From positions 1,922,001-1,986,000 of the forward strand of contig NZ_CP030047.1 of the NCBI RefSeq assembly GCF_015291625.1: DNA of 64,000 nt, written 5' to 3'. This DNA is from Bradyrhizobium sp. CCBAU 53421. Lineage in GTDB: Bacteria; Pseudomonadota; Alphaproteobacteria; Rhizobiales; Xanthobacteraceae. The notes under the pieces were generated by a model, which searched no databases, was not told the origin of the DNA, and saw only the letters and a program-made list of their open reading frames with translations. Both the position numbers and the translations under genes were made by a program. Shown here one piece after another: positions 21,172 to 31,222 of this stretch; the first letter of the stretch is position 1, and the number at the start of each line of letters is the position of its first letter.

Positions 21172-21825
21172 ATGGCCCGATCGCGCGCCAAGGACTATGA
21201 CGACAAGCGCCTCTCGATGCTGCATCGCTCGGCCGAGCTGTTTGCCGCCTCGGGCTATGTCGGCACGTCGATGAACACGATCGCCGATGCGTGCGGCGTC
21301 TCGAAGGCGCTGCTCTATCACTATTATCCCGACAAGGAGGCGATCCTCTTCGATATCCTGTCGTCGCATCTCGAAGAGCTGGTGACGGCGGTACGCAGGG
21401 CGAGCGCGCAGGCCGGCGATCCGGTTGAGCGCTTCAGGACGATCGTTGCCACCTTGCTCGAGCTCTACCGGCATGCCGACGCCGAGCATCAGGTCCAGAT
21501 TGCGAGCCTCAAGCTGCTGCCGAAGGACAAGCAGCAGCCGCTGCTGGCGAGCGAGCGGACGCTGGTCGGGATCATGTCGGATGCGCTCGCCGCGGCGGTG
21601 CCGACGGCGAAGCAGAAGCGGATTCTCAAGCCGCTGACGATGAGCGTCTTCGGCATGCTGAACTGGCACTATATGTGGTTTCGCGAGGGCGGGCCGATGA
21701 CCCGCGCCGAATACGCCGACTTCGTCACGCAACTGGTGTTGGCCGGCGCGGAAGAGGCTGCCGCCACCCGGCCGCGCAGCAAGGCAAAGCCCGCCGGCCG
21801 GAGCCGGCAGGCCGAGTTGCTCTGA
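21172..21825 (+). CDS. TetR/AcrR family regulator, likely repressor of phenylacetate genes (PaaR type)
   Basis: This is a 217-residue protein. An N-terminal TetR helix-turn-helix (residues about 15-60: 'AELFAASGYVGTSMNTIADACGVSKALLYHYYPDKE') precedes a helical ligand domain. It is convergent with paaZ and separated from it by 8 bases. TetR regulators beside paa genes in many proteobacteria respond to phenylacetyl-CoA. The shared palindromes before this gene and before paaG support the same role here. The C-terminal ~20 residues are basic. Confidence 0.85.
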   Translation: MARSRAKDYDDKRLSMLHRSAELFAASGYVGTSMNTIADACGVSKALLYHYYPDKEAILFDILSSHLEELVTAVRRASAQAGDPVERFRTIVATLLELYRHADAEHQVQIASLKLLPKDKQQPLLASERTLVGIMSDALAAAVPTAKQKRILKPLTMSVFGMLNWHYMWFREGGPMTRAEYADFVTQLVLAGAEEAAATRPRSKAKPAGRSRQAELL

Positions 21826-21833
21826 AGCGGCCG

Positions 21834-23906
<2,073 letters not shown>

Positions 23907-23975
23907 CGAAGTTGAACCCTCTGACTTGTGATCAATGATGCGTCTCGCCTTGCCGGCGGAACGTTCAATCTGCGG

Positions 23976-24767
23976 TTAGACCCGCCCGGTGAACCGCGGC
24001 GCGCGCTTTTCAAGAAAGGCGCTGACGCCTTCGGCATAGTCCGCCGACCGGCCGGCGCGTCCCTGCAGATCGCGCTCGAGCGTGAGCTGCGCGTCGAGCG
24101 TGTTGGTCTCGGACGCATCGAGTGCCTGCTTGATCAACGCAAGGCCATCGGTCGGCTGCGTCGCGAGCGAGGCGGCGAGAGCATGGGCCTCGGGCATCAG
24201 CTCCGCATCCTCGACCACCTTCCAGACCATGCCCCACGTCTCCGCCCGCTCCGCGGAGACCGGTTCGGCCAGCATGGCCAGGGCGCGGGCCCGCGCCGGG
24301 CCGACGAGCCGCGGCAGGAACCAGGTGCCGCCGGAATCCGGAACGAGGCCGAGCTTCGCGAAGGCCTGAATGAACTTGGCCGATCGTGCGGCGATCACGA
24401 TATCGCAGGCGAGCGCCACGTTCGCGCCGGCGCCGGCGGCCACCCCGTTGACGGCGCACACGACCGGCATCGGAATGCTGCGCAGCTTGCGCACCAGCGG
24501 GTTGTAGTATTTTTCGATCGGCACCGAGAGATCAGGCGTCTCGCCCGGCGTGAACACGCCGTCGGAGAGATCCTGCCCGGCGCAGAACCCGCGTCCCGCT
24601 CCGGTCAGGATCAGCGCGCGGCAGGACTTGTCCTGCTCGGCCGCGAGCAGCGCGGCCATCAATGCTTTGTGCAGATCGGCGCTGAATGAATTCAGGCGGT
24701 CGGGTCTGTTGAGCGTCAGGACGCGATATCCGGCGCGGATATCGGTCAACACCAGATCGCTGACCAT
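23976..24767 (-). CDS. paaG: 1,2-epoxyphenylacetyl-CoA isomerase
   Basis: This is a 263-residue crotonase-fold enzyme. It isomerises ring-1,2-epoxyphenylacetyl-CoA to oxepin-CoA, the step before PaaZ. The oxyanion-hole region is 'GRGFCAGQDLSDG' and 'GVAAGAGANVALACD'. The catalytic Asp144 sits in 'LGLVPDSGGTWFLPRLVG', a pattern typical of PaaG. The start ATG 24765-24767 follows GGGAGGTAATC. It is the first gene of a paaG-paaZ transcript with a TetR-type operator about 60 bases upstream. Confidence 0.93.
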   Translation of the reverse strand: MVSDLVLTDIRAGYRVLTLNRPDRLNSFSADLHKALMAALLAAEQDKSCRALILTGAGRGFCAGQDLSDGVFTPGETPDLSVPIEKYYNPLVRKLRSIPMPVVCAVNGVAAGAGANVALACDIVIAARSAKFIQAFAKLGLVPDSGGTWFLPRLVGPARARALAMLAEPVSAERAETWGMVWKVVEDAELMPEAHALAASLATQPTDGLALIKQALDASETNTLDAQLTLERDLQGRAGRSADYAEGVSAFLEKRAPRFTGRV

Positions 24768-25145
24768 GATTACCTCCCGTTGCGGCTTCTGATGACCGTG
24801 GTCGCGTGACCTGCGTCTGCATTACTATTGACCGTCCGGTCAGTCAATTATAATTATCCCACGCGCCAACGCCGACATTGTCTTGGGCTTATCGAACGCG
24901 ACCGAATTTATTCCAGCCGATTGCGCGAACGACGTCGGATCAGTTTCGGCGGCTGCGCCGGATCTGCGTATTTGCGATGCTTATGCGCGACGCGGGATGC
25001 TTGACAGTTGTCAGATCGAAGCATCGGTGGAACCGGCGAAAGGTTCACGCTTAAAGCACCGCTGCATGGCCCCCATGCTGCGGTATGCGCCGCCACAAAT
25101 CAGCCGTATATCAGCCGCGACCTCCGCCGCCATGAGGGCGAGCCT
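24768..25145. other. Divergent intergenic region paaG / AraC-type gene
   Basis: These 378 bases hold the candidate PaaR operator at 24827-24848, followed directly by an AT-rich stretch (attataattatcc, 24847-24859) that could be the core promoter. The right half, up to the AraC-type start at 25146, shows no supported gene. Confidence 0.45.
24827..24848. promoter_or_regulatory. Candidate PaaR-type operator upstream of paaG
   Basis: The core TGACCG-TC-CGGTCA is a perfect 6+6 palindrome. It is nested in outer ATTGAC (24827-24832) and GTCAAT (24843-24848) arms. The whole 22-base site matches the one before the TetR gene at 19 of 22 positions in the opposite orientation. An AT-rich promoter-like run follows at once. 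Confidence 0.65.
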
Positions 25146-26126
25146 ATGACAATGCAGTCGGGCGATATCACAGGGTTTCGATTTTCGACCGCGCTACTCG
25201 GCGAGCGAGATCGCTTGCCGATCTTTCGCGAGCAGATCGGGCGGATGATCGTCAAGCTCGATCCGGAGCCGCTCGACGACGGCGTGTTTCATGCCGAAGC
25301 GAATGTCCGCGAATTGTCCGGGCTCGGCATCGGATCCTGGGCGTGCAGCAATCTCAGGATCGCAAGGCCGCGCGAACTGCTCGACGGCACCGACGATTTG
25401 GTGCTGACGATCATCACGAGCGGCAACACCCGCGCCTCGCAGCGCGGCCGCGATATCGAGCTCGGCCCGGGCCAGGCCGTGCTGCAGTCGAGCGCAGAAG
25501 CGGGCAACATGGTGGTGCCGGTGTCGCCGAGCCGCTTCGTTGGTCTCCGCCTGCCGCGCAAGGCGCTCGCATCGCTGGTCAACGATCCCGAAGACATGCT
25601 GATCAGCCCCTTGCCGGCGAACACGGAGGCGATGCGCCTCTTGGCGCTTTACATCAGGGAGCTCGACGACAGCTACCAGCTTTCGACTCCCGAGCTGCGT
25701 AGCGCCGTCGTCAAGCATCTGATCGATCTCGGCGCGCTGATCATCGGCGCCAACCGGGATGCGGCGGCTGCCGCGGAAGACGGCGGACTGGCGGCTGCCC
25801 GGCTCGCCGCGGTCAAGGCCGACATCAGCGACAATCTGAGCTATGGCGACCTCACGCTGCCCGCGGTGGCTGCCCGGCTGAAGCTCACGCCGCGCCATAT
25901 CCAGAGGCTGTTCGAGAGCGTCGGTTCGACATTCTCGGAATTCGTGCTCGGCCAGCGCCTGGCGCGCGCGCATCATCTGCTGACCGATCCGCGCCACAGC
26001 CGCAGCACCATCGGCACGATCGCGTTCGAGGTCGGGTTCGGCGATCTGTCCTACTTCAACCGCACCTTCCGCCGGCAATACGGCATGACACCATCAGATA
26101 TTCGCGCGGTGCCGCGGCGCTCCTAA
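25146..26126 (+). CDS. AraC family transcriptional regulator
   Basis: This is a 326-residue protein. The N-terminal ~180 residues fit the AraC_binding_2 (AraC-like ligand-binding) type. Residues about 222-322 hold the two helix-turn-helix motifs ('LTLPAVAARLKLTPRHIQRLFE' and 'TIGTIAFEVGFGDLSYFNRTFRRQYGMTPSDIR'). The ATG at 25146 follows GAGGGCGAG. The neighbours (a small secreted protein on the opposite strand, DUF4424) do not reveal the target. It is divergent from paaG, but such regulators are not part of known paa control, so a link is speculative. Confidence 0.9.
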   Translation: MTMQSGDITGFRFSTALLGERDRLPIFREQIGRMIVKLDPEPLDDGVFHAEANVRELSGLGIGSWACSNLRIARPRELLDGTDDLVLTIITSGNTRASQRGRDIELGPGQAVLQSSAEAGNMVVPVSPSRFVGLRLPRKALASLVNDPEDMLISPLPANTEAMRLLALYIRELDDSYQLSTPELRSAVVKHLIDLGALIIGANRDAAAAAEDGGLAAARLAAVKADISDNLSYGDLTLPAVAARLKLTPRHIQRLFESVGSTFSEFVLGQRLARAHHLLTDPRHSRSTIGTIAFEVGFGDLSYFNRTFRRQYGMTPSDIRAVPRRS

Positions 26127-26162
26127 CCGCGCGTCCGAACTCCTCTGCGCGTCCGACGCTGC

Positions 26163-26465
26163 TTACGGCTCTCCGCAATCCGGCACCCGGCGAATCTGTT
26201 CGATCAACCGCTGGTGACGCTCTGCGGACAGCGCCCGCTCATTCGCGCACATCAGCATGGCGACGCATGCCGCCTGCGGCGCCGAAGGCCAGGCGATGGT
26301 GCCGTCGATCGCGCCATCGCATTTGAGGTAGGCGTTCTTCGCATCCCAACGGATCGCGCTTTCGGGTGCTGGTGTCGCGGCCGCCGCGATCACCGCCATT
26401 GCAACGAGCGCTGCGGATCGGAACGTCCAACGAAATTGTTCGAGAAGGCGCTTGTCAATCTTCAT
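26163..26465 (-). CDS. Small exported protein of unknown function
   Basis: This is a 100-residue protein with a basic N-terminus and a hydrophobic stretch (residues 16-30, 'RSAALVAMAVIAAAATPAP') that looks like a signal peptide. The short Cys-containing mature part has Cys at 49, 67, 73 and 97 ('YLKCDGAID', 'AACVAMLMCANE', 'VPDCGEP'), which may form two disulfides. The ATG at 26463-26465 has only a weak ribosome site. The frame is open further upstream but the hydrophobic segment argues for this start. Not recognised as a family. Confidence 0.5.
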   Translation of the reverse strand: MKIDKRLLEQFRWTFRSAALVAMAVIAAAATPAPESAIRWDAKNAYLKCDGAIDGTIAWPSAPQAACVAMLMCANERALSAERHQRLIEQIRRVPDCGEP

Positions 26466-26664
26466 GGCGATCGGAAGTCGTGCTAGGCAGCCGATCATTA
26501 GGGGCGCATCGGTGCGCTCGCAAGCCTGTCGTCCGGCATGACGTGTGATGTCGACGAGAAAAGATCGCGGCCGCCGCGAACCTGTTGGATGTTGGGCGCA
26601 CTCATTCAGGGATGCGACTAACTGCCGCGAGTTTCCTCCCCCAATCCCAATCAAGAGAGAAGGA

Positions 26665-27684
26665 ATGACCATGCCTCCGATAGCCAAAGGGGCTTTTCTG
26701 GTCCTGCTTGCCGGGCTGCTGCCCTGGTGCGCGCGGGCGAATGACACGTCCGCTGCGCTGGAAACGGGAGGACTTCGCTTCAAGCAGGACCCCGATATCG
26801 TGATGCGCGCCGAGGATCTGTTCATCTCCGAGAAGCAGATCCGGATCGTCTACCGGTTCTTCAACACCTCGGCCGCCGACAAGACGATCATGATCGCGTT
26901 CCCGATGCCGGACATCGTCGGCAAGGAGGCGGACGAGAACATCGGACTTCCGACCGACGATCCCGAGAACATCTTTGACTTCCACGTCACCGTCGACGGC
27001 AGGGCGGCCGCGCCGCATCTCGAGCAGACGGCACTCGCGAACGACGTGGACCAGACGGCACTGCTGCGGAAGCTCAAAATTCCGCTGATGCCGATCAGGG
27101 GGCCAGCGGGCGAGCTGCTCGACAAGGTGCCGAAATCGAACTGGCCGGAGCTCGTCAAGCTCGGCGTCGGCGCCATCGAGACCTACGGGTCGGGTGGCCC
27201 GATGCAGGATCACCTGGTGCCGATCTGGACGTTGCGCTCGGCCTATACCTGGACGCAGACCTTCCCGGCGGGCCGGGAGATCACCTTCGAGCAGACCTAT
27301 CGTCCGAGCGTCGGCGGCTCCGTGCAGACGATCATCGGCGCCGACAATTGGCGCAGCAATCCGGAAGCGCGGGAGCTTCTCGCGTCATATTGCATCGACG
27401 ACGACCTGATCCGCACCATCGAGCGGGCGCGTGCGACGAGGCACGCTCCCTATCCGCCGTTCAGTGAACGGTCGATTGCCTATGTGCTCTCGACCGGCGC
27501 CAACTGGGCGGCGCCGATCGGCGACTTTCACCTCACCGTCGACAAGGGCGAGCCCAATAATTTCGTCAGCTTCTGCGCCGAAGGCGTCAAGAAGACCGGA
27601 CCGACCCGCTTCGAGGTCCGGCACACGAACTTCAGGCCGTCGCGAGATCTGAAGATTGTCATCTTTGTTCCGAACCCGAATTAG
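26665..27684 (+). CDS. DUF4424 family exported protein
   Basis: This is a 339-residue protein with signal peptide (residues about 1-26, 'LLPWCARANDTSA'), starting at an ATG just after GAGAGAAGGA. The mature part has the DUF4424 pattern: 'ALETGGLRFKQDPDIVMRAEDLFIS', 'VYRFFNTSAADKTIMIAFPMPDI' and 'YTWTQTFPAGREITFEQTYRPSVGGS'. It is a beta-rich periplasmic fold of unknown function. A ~60-base piece of this gene (27441-27501, encoding 'PPFSERSIAYVLSTG') is repeated at 29037-29098 after the next gene. Confidence 0.85.
   Translation: MTMPPIAKGAFLVLLAGLLPWCARANDTSAALETGGLRFKQDPDIVMRAEDLFISEKQIRIVYRFFNTSAADKTIMIAFPMPDIVGKEADENIGLPTDDPENIFDFHVTVDGRAAAPHLEQTALANDVDQTALLRKLKIPLMPIRGPAGELLDKVPKSNWPELVKLGVGAIETYGSGGPMQDHLVPIWTLRSAYTWTQTFPAGREITFEQTYRPSVGGSVQTIIGADNWRSNPEARELLASYCIDDDLIRTIERARATRHAPYPPFSERSIAYVLSTGANWAAPIGDFHLTVDKGEPNNFVSFCAEGVKKTGPTRFEVRHTNFRPSRDLKIVIFVPNPN
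27441..27501 (+). repeat. Segment of the DUF4424 gene duplicated at 29037-29098
   Basis: This stretch runs from gcacgctccctat to ctcgaccggcgcc. By eye roughly 50 of 60 positions are shared with 29037-29098, including a run spanning ccgttcagtgaa and tatgtgctctcgaccgg. It is within the coding frame here and out of the coding frame of the flavoprotein gene there. Confidence 0.6.
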
Positions 27685-27713
27685 CACGGACAGGAAGAAC
27701 GCAATCATTGCGA

Positions 27714-27846
27714 ACATTGTTGCGTGATGTCGCATTCGTCCATCTCCCTGTCGCATCCGTCCGAGCCTGGCCTCACCGGGGCGCCTAAAAGGCGGCCCCC
27801 GTGATCGCCCTGCACTGGCGATCCACCGATAGCGATGTAGCGAGGC
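27714..27846 (+). ncRNA. Structured intergenic element, copy A (two conserved hairpins)
   Basis: This spacer before the acyl-CoA dehydrogenase-like gene aligns over its length with 29700-29834. Hairpin 1 pairs GGGGCGCC (27778-27785) with GGCGGCCCC (27791-27799) with one bulge. Hairpin 2 pairs GATCGCC (27803-27809) with GGCGATC (27817-27823) around a 7-base loop. In copy B the stems are kept by compensating changes while the loops differ, which points to an RNA structure. Function unknown. It could also be a dispersed rhizobial repeat with no regulatory role. Confidence 0.5.
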
Positions 27847-27851
27847 CACCA

Positions 27852-29063
27852 ATGACAGACACCACCTCGTCGTTCGTCGATGCCGCCGCGGCGCTCGCGC
27901 CGCGGGTTCAAGCATCAGTGCAGGAGAGCGAGCGGTCACGGCGGCTGCCCGTCGCGCTGATAGACGCCATGGCGCAGGCCGGGCTGTTCCGGCTCTGGAT
28001 TCCGCGCGCCATCGGCGGCGAGGAGGCTGACCCGATGACTCTCGTTCGGGTGGTCGAGGAGATCTCGCGCGCCGACGGTGCCGCCGGCTGGTGCATGGCG
28101 ATCGGCGGCGCCTATGGTGTGTTCGGCGGCTATCTTGGGAACGACGCCGCGCGCGACATCTACGGCAGCGATCCGCTGGTTCGGATTGCGGGAGCCTTGC
28201 GGCCGTTCGGCACCGCGAGGATCGTCGATGGCGGCTATCGCGTCACAGGCCGCTGGCCGCTCGGCAGCGGCTGCCAGCACTCCGGTTGGATGATCGGCAA
28301 TTGCCGGATCTTCGACGGCGATCAACCGCGCCTTCGGCCCGACGGCACCCCGGTGATGCGCTTCATGCTGTTTCCGACCGCGCAGTGCGAAATTCTCGAC
28401 ACCTGGCACAGTATCGGGCTGCGCGGCACCGGCAGCCATGATTATGCGATCGCGGATGCTTTCGTGCCCTCCGCGAAGTCGCTGTCGTTCCGCGAACCGC
28501 CGGTGGAGCCGGGGGCGCTCTATGCGTTTCCGACCATCGCGCTGTTTGGGGTGGCGCTCGCGGCCGTGCCGCTCGGCATCGCCCGCCACGCGATCGACAT
28601 TCTGGTCGAGCTTGTCGGACGAAAGATCGCGACGCGCTCGCGCAAGCTGCTCCGTGAGGATACGCTGGTCCAGGCTGATCTCGGACGCGCCGAGGCCTTG
28701 CTGGGCTCGGGGCGGGCTTTCCTCTACGGCACGCTGGAAGAGGCGTGGCAGGCGGTCAGCGCCGGCAAGGCACTCAGCGTTGCCGAGCGCGCCAGGCTGT
28801 GGCTGGCATCGACACATGCGGCGAACACGGCCAAGCAGGCAACCGAGCTGATGTTCGATGCCGGCGGCTCTTCCTCGGTGGACGTGAGCTGCGGGCTCGA
28901 ACGCTGCGTGCGTGACGTCCATGCTGCCGTCCAGCACCTCACGCTGGCACCGGCCAACTATCAGATGGCTGGTGAGGCGTATCTCGGCGGAGACATGCGC
29001 TCGTCGCCCTTGCTGGTCTCGGATGATCGCGACGATGCACGCTCGCTATCTCCCGTTCAGTGA
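27852..29063 (+). CDS. Acyl-CoA dehydrogenase-like flavoprotein (possible flavin monooxygenase, HsaA/DszC type)
   Basis: This is a 403-residue protein with the acyl-CoA dehydrogenase fold. The helical N-terminal part ('VALIDAMAQAGLFRLWIPRAIGGEEADPMTLVRVVEEISRADG') leads to a beta middle domain ('YRVTGRWPLGSGCQHSGWMIG', 'WHSIGLRGTGSHDYAIADAFVP') and a C-terminal helical bundle. The catalytic Glu of true dehydrogenases is not evident, and the C-terminal part resembles group D flavin monooxygenases. The last ~10 residues ('ARSLSPVQ') come from the duplicated DUF4424 segment read out of frame, so the natural 3' end was replaced. The start ATG follows GAGGCCACCA. Confidence 0.8.
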   Translation: MTDTTSSFVDAAAALAPRVQASVQESERSRRLPVALIDAMAQAGLFRLWIPRAIGGEEADPMTLVRVVEEISRADGAAGWCMAIGGAYGVFGGYLGNDAARDIYGSDPLVRIAGALRPFGTARIVDGGYRVTGRWPLGSGCQHSGWMIGNCRIFDGDQPRLRPDGTPVMRFMLFPTAQCEILDTWHSIGLRGTGSHDYAIADAFVPSAKSLSFREPPVEPGALYAFPTIALFGVALAAVPLGIARHAIDILVELVGRKIATRSRKLLREDTLVQADLGRAEALLGSGRAFLYGTLEEAWQAVSAGKALSVAERARLWLASTHAANTAKQATELMFDAGGSSSVDVSCGLERCVRDVHAAVQHLTLAPANYQMAGEAYLGGDMRSSPLLVSDDRDDARSLSPVQ

Positions 29064-29098
29064 ATGGTCGATCGCTTATGTGCTCTCGACCGGGCGCC
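29037..29098 (+). repeat. Displaced copy of a DUF4424 gene segment
   Basis: This copy starts gcacgctcgctat and ends ctcgaccgggcgcc. It supplies the last codons and the TGA (29061-29063) of the flavoprotein gene. In another frame it still reads 'PFSEWSIAYVLSTG', almost the same as in the DUF4424 protein. It marks a recombination junction. Confidence 0.6.
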
Positions 29099-29115
29099 GG
29101 CGCGCTGCAACGATA

Positions 29116-29625
29116 ATGAACATATCCAGGATGGTCGCGAAAAGGGCCATGCGCCTGCTTCTCTGTGTCGGCGCGTTGACCGGCGGGGTATCGGCGCAGT
29201 CGACCGATCCGCATCATCCGACGGTGCTCGGCGCCGGCGTCAATCGGGCCAACATCACCAATGATGTCCGTGGCCACTACTACGCCTTCATGGCCGGCCC
29301 GGGCCATGTCGACGTCGAGCTCGCCTTCAAGGAGATGGGCGTGTTCGGCCGTCCGCTGCCGCAGCATCTCAACTTCGACTTCTGGAATGCGGACGGCGTT
29401 CGGCTGTCCCACATCGAGGTCCTGTCCCAAGGCAACGTCGTCCGCCGGCATACCGATGCCGATTTGCCGGCTCGGCAAAGAATCAATCTGGCGGTCTCGA
29501 CGCAATGGGGCGCGATCAAGGTCGGCGGTTACTACGAGGTCGAGCTGAAAGGTGCTGTGGAAGCGGCGGCACCGGTCGGAGCCGACGTCAAGCCGGCAGG
29601 GTCCGGGCCGCTGGTGCGGCCGTGA
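29116..29625 (+). CDS. Secreted protein of unknown function
   Basis: This is a 169-residue protein with N-terminal basic region and a hydrophobic signal ('AMRLLLCVGALTGGVSAQS', cleavage near residue 28). The mature part is beta-prone ('HYYAFMAGPGHVDVELAFKEMGVFGRPLPQHLNFDFWNADG', then 'GGYYEVELKG'). That is reminiscent of jelly-roll or pre-peptidase C-terminal-type envelope domains, but not assignable. The first ATG (29116) has a weak ribosome site. ATGs at 29131 and 29149 would still keep the signal peptide. It follows the duplicated DUF4424 segment and precedes intergenic element B. Confidence 0.55.
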   Translation: MNISRMVAKRAMRLLLCVGALTGGVSAQSTDPHHPTVLGAGVNRANITNDVRGHYYAFMAGPGHVDVELAFKEMGVFGRPLPQHLNFDFWNADGVRLSHIEVLSQGNVVRRHTDADLPARQRINLAVSTQWGAIKVGGYYEVELKGAVEAAAPVGADVKPAGSGPLVRP

Positions 29626-29699
29626 TCGGACAAGCCATCACTTATGTGCAGACGCGCACACAGGACGATTCCAGATGCCAATGCACGGCAACGTGTTTC

Positions 29700-29834
29700 A
29701 CATTGTTGCCCGATGTCGCATATGTCCAATCCCCCGTCGCCCCAGTCCGAGCCGGCCGGCTGCCGCGCGCATACAAGGCAGCCCCCGGTGATCGTCGCAT
29801 CCGGCGATATGAGTCGGTTGTGATGCATTGAGGC
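29700..29834 (+). ncRNA. Structured intergenic element, copy B
   Basis: This copy aligns with 27714-27846 (shared start acattgttgc, then gatgtcgcat, gtccgagcc and aaggc-gccccc). Hairpin 1 pairs GGCTGCC (29758-29764) with GGCAGCC (29777-29783). Hairpin 2 pairs ATCGTC (29791-29796) with GGCGAT (29803-29808), keeping pairing through a T-G wobble. It sits just before the binding-protein gene at 29861. Confidence 0.5.
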
Positions 29835-29860
29835 GACTTGAGACCATCGAGGAGAATGTG

Positions 29861-30982
29861 ATGAAGTTTGCACTTCGAAGATACTTTCTTGCGCTTGGCA
29901 CGAGCCTGGCACTGTCCAGCGCGGCCATGGCCCAGGATATCAGTGTTGCTGTGGTTGGGCCGATGACCGGCTCGGAGGCGAGCTTCGGCCAGCAGTTCAA
30001 GAACGGTGCCGATCTCGCGATTGCCGACATCAATGCGGCGGGCGGCGTGCTCGGCAAGAAGCTGAAGTTGGAAGTCGGCGACGACGCCTGCGATCCGAAA
30101 CAGGCGGTGTCGGTTGCCGAGAAGATGGCAGGCGCGAGGATTCCGTTCGTGGTCGGGCACTTCTGCTCCTCGACCTCGATCCCCGCCTCGGACGCCTATG
30201 CCGAGGGCAATGTGCTGCAGATCACGCCGGGCTCGACCAACCCGCTCTTCACCGAGCGCGGATTGTGGAACACGTTCCGCGTCTGCGGCCGGGATGACCA
30301 GCAGGGCATGGTCGCGGCGGCCTATATCATCAAGAACTACAAGACCAAGAACGTCGCGATCATCCACGACAAGACGACCTACGGCAAAGGCCTTGCCGAC
30401 GAGACCAAGAACGCCATCAACGCGGCGGGCGTGAAGGAAAAGCTCTATGAGGCCTACACCAAGGGCGACAAGGACTTTGCCGCGCTGGTGTCCCGTTTCA
30501 AGAAGGAATCGATCGATTTCGTCTATGTCGGTGGCTACTACGCCGAGGCGGCTTTGATCCTGCGCCAGATGCGCGAGCAGGGCGTCAATGCCGTGCTGAT
30601 GGGCGGCGACGCCCTGGTCGACAAGCAATTCGCCGCGATCGCCGGTCCGCTAGCCGAGGGCTCGCTGTTCACCTTCTCGCCCGATCCGCGCAAGAAGGTG
30701 ACCGCGACCGCGACCTTGAAGAAATTCAAGGACAAGGGCATCGATCCGGACGGCTACACGCTCTACAGCTATGCCGCGTTCCAGATCTGGAGCCAGGCCG
30801 TCGCCCGCGCCCAGACCACGGACGCCAAAAAGATCGCAGCGACCATCAAGAGTGGGCACTGGGACACCGTGCTCGGCAACATCAGCTACACGCCGAAAGG
30901 TGACATCACCTTGATCGACTACGTCGTGTACCGCCGCGACAAGGACGGCAACTACGCCGAGCTGCCGGCCGCCGGTCAGTGA
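29861..30982 (+). CDS. Branched-chain amino acid-type ABC transporter substrate-binding protein (LivK-like)
   Basis: This is a 373-residue periplasmic binding protein of the Peripla_BP_6 type. It has a signal peptide (ending 'SSAAMAQD', about residue 25), 'VAVVGPMTGSEASFGQQFKNGADLAIADINAAGGVLGKK' and 'YGKGLADETKNAINAAGVKE'. The ATG at 29861 follows GAGGAGAATGTG. No permease or ATPase gene lies beside it, so it is an orphan. It may work with a distant LIV-type importer, since the one at 59-64 kb shows no binding protein inside the window. Ligand unknown; the family also binds urea, amides and aromatic compounds. Confidence 0.92.
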   Translation: MKFALRRYFLALGTSLALSSAAMAQDISVAVVGPMTGSEASFGQQFKNGADLAIADINAAGGVLGKKLKLEVGDDACDPKQAVSVAEKMAGARIPFVVGHFCSSTSIPASDAYAEGNVLQITPGSTNPLFTERGLWNTFRVCGRDDQQGMVAAAYIIKNYKTKNVAIIHDKTTYGKGLADETKNAINAAGVKEKLYEAYTKGDKDFAALVSRFKKESIDFVYVGGYYAEAALILRQMREQGVNAVLMGGDALVDKQFAAIAGPLAEGSLFTFSPDPRKKVTATATLKKFKDKGIDPDGYTLYSYAAFQIWSQAVARAQTTDAKKIAATIKSGHWDTVLGNISYTPKGDITLIDYVVYRRDKDGNYAELPAAGQ

Positions 30983-30988
30983 TCGCTG

Positions 30989-31027
30989 GCCGCGACATCG
31001 GCGCTCCTCCCTGATCGATGTCGCGGC
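30989..31027 (+). terminator. Hairpin terminator after the binding-protein gene
   Basis: Perfect 12-base arms gccgcgacatcg and cgatgtcgcggc surround a 15-base loop, starting 7 bases after the stop. No T-run follows, as is common in GC-rich alphaproteobacteria. Confidence 0.6.
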
Positions 31028-31035
31028 TGTGCCGG

Positions 31036-31091
31036 GTCACAGCGCCAACGGACCAACCCTCTGCCAGCCCCGGAGGTGTTGGCGCTGTGAC
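31036..31091. terminator. Second long inverted repeat
   Basis: Perfect 14-base arms gtcacagcgccaac (31036-31049) and gttggcgctgtgac (31078-31091) surround a 28-base loop. It follows the first hairpin by 8 bases. It could be a back-up terminator or a protein-binding site for the membrane-protein gene that starts 130 bases later. Confidence 0.5.
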
Positions 31092-31222
31092 GCCTGCTCC
31101 GCGACCGAGAAGGGCAGGTTGCCGCGTGAGTCACAGTGTCGAGCTGATCCCGCAACAACGATTCCCAAAACGATCCCATTGAATCAAATTTCGATCGATC
31201 ACGGCAACTCGAGAGGCAACAC

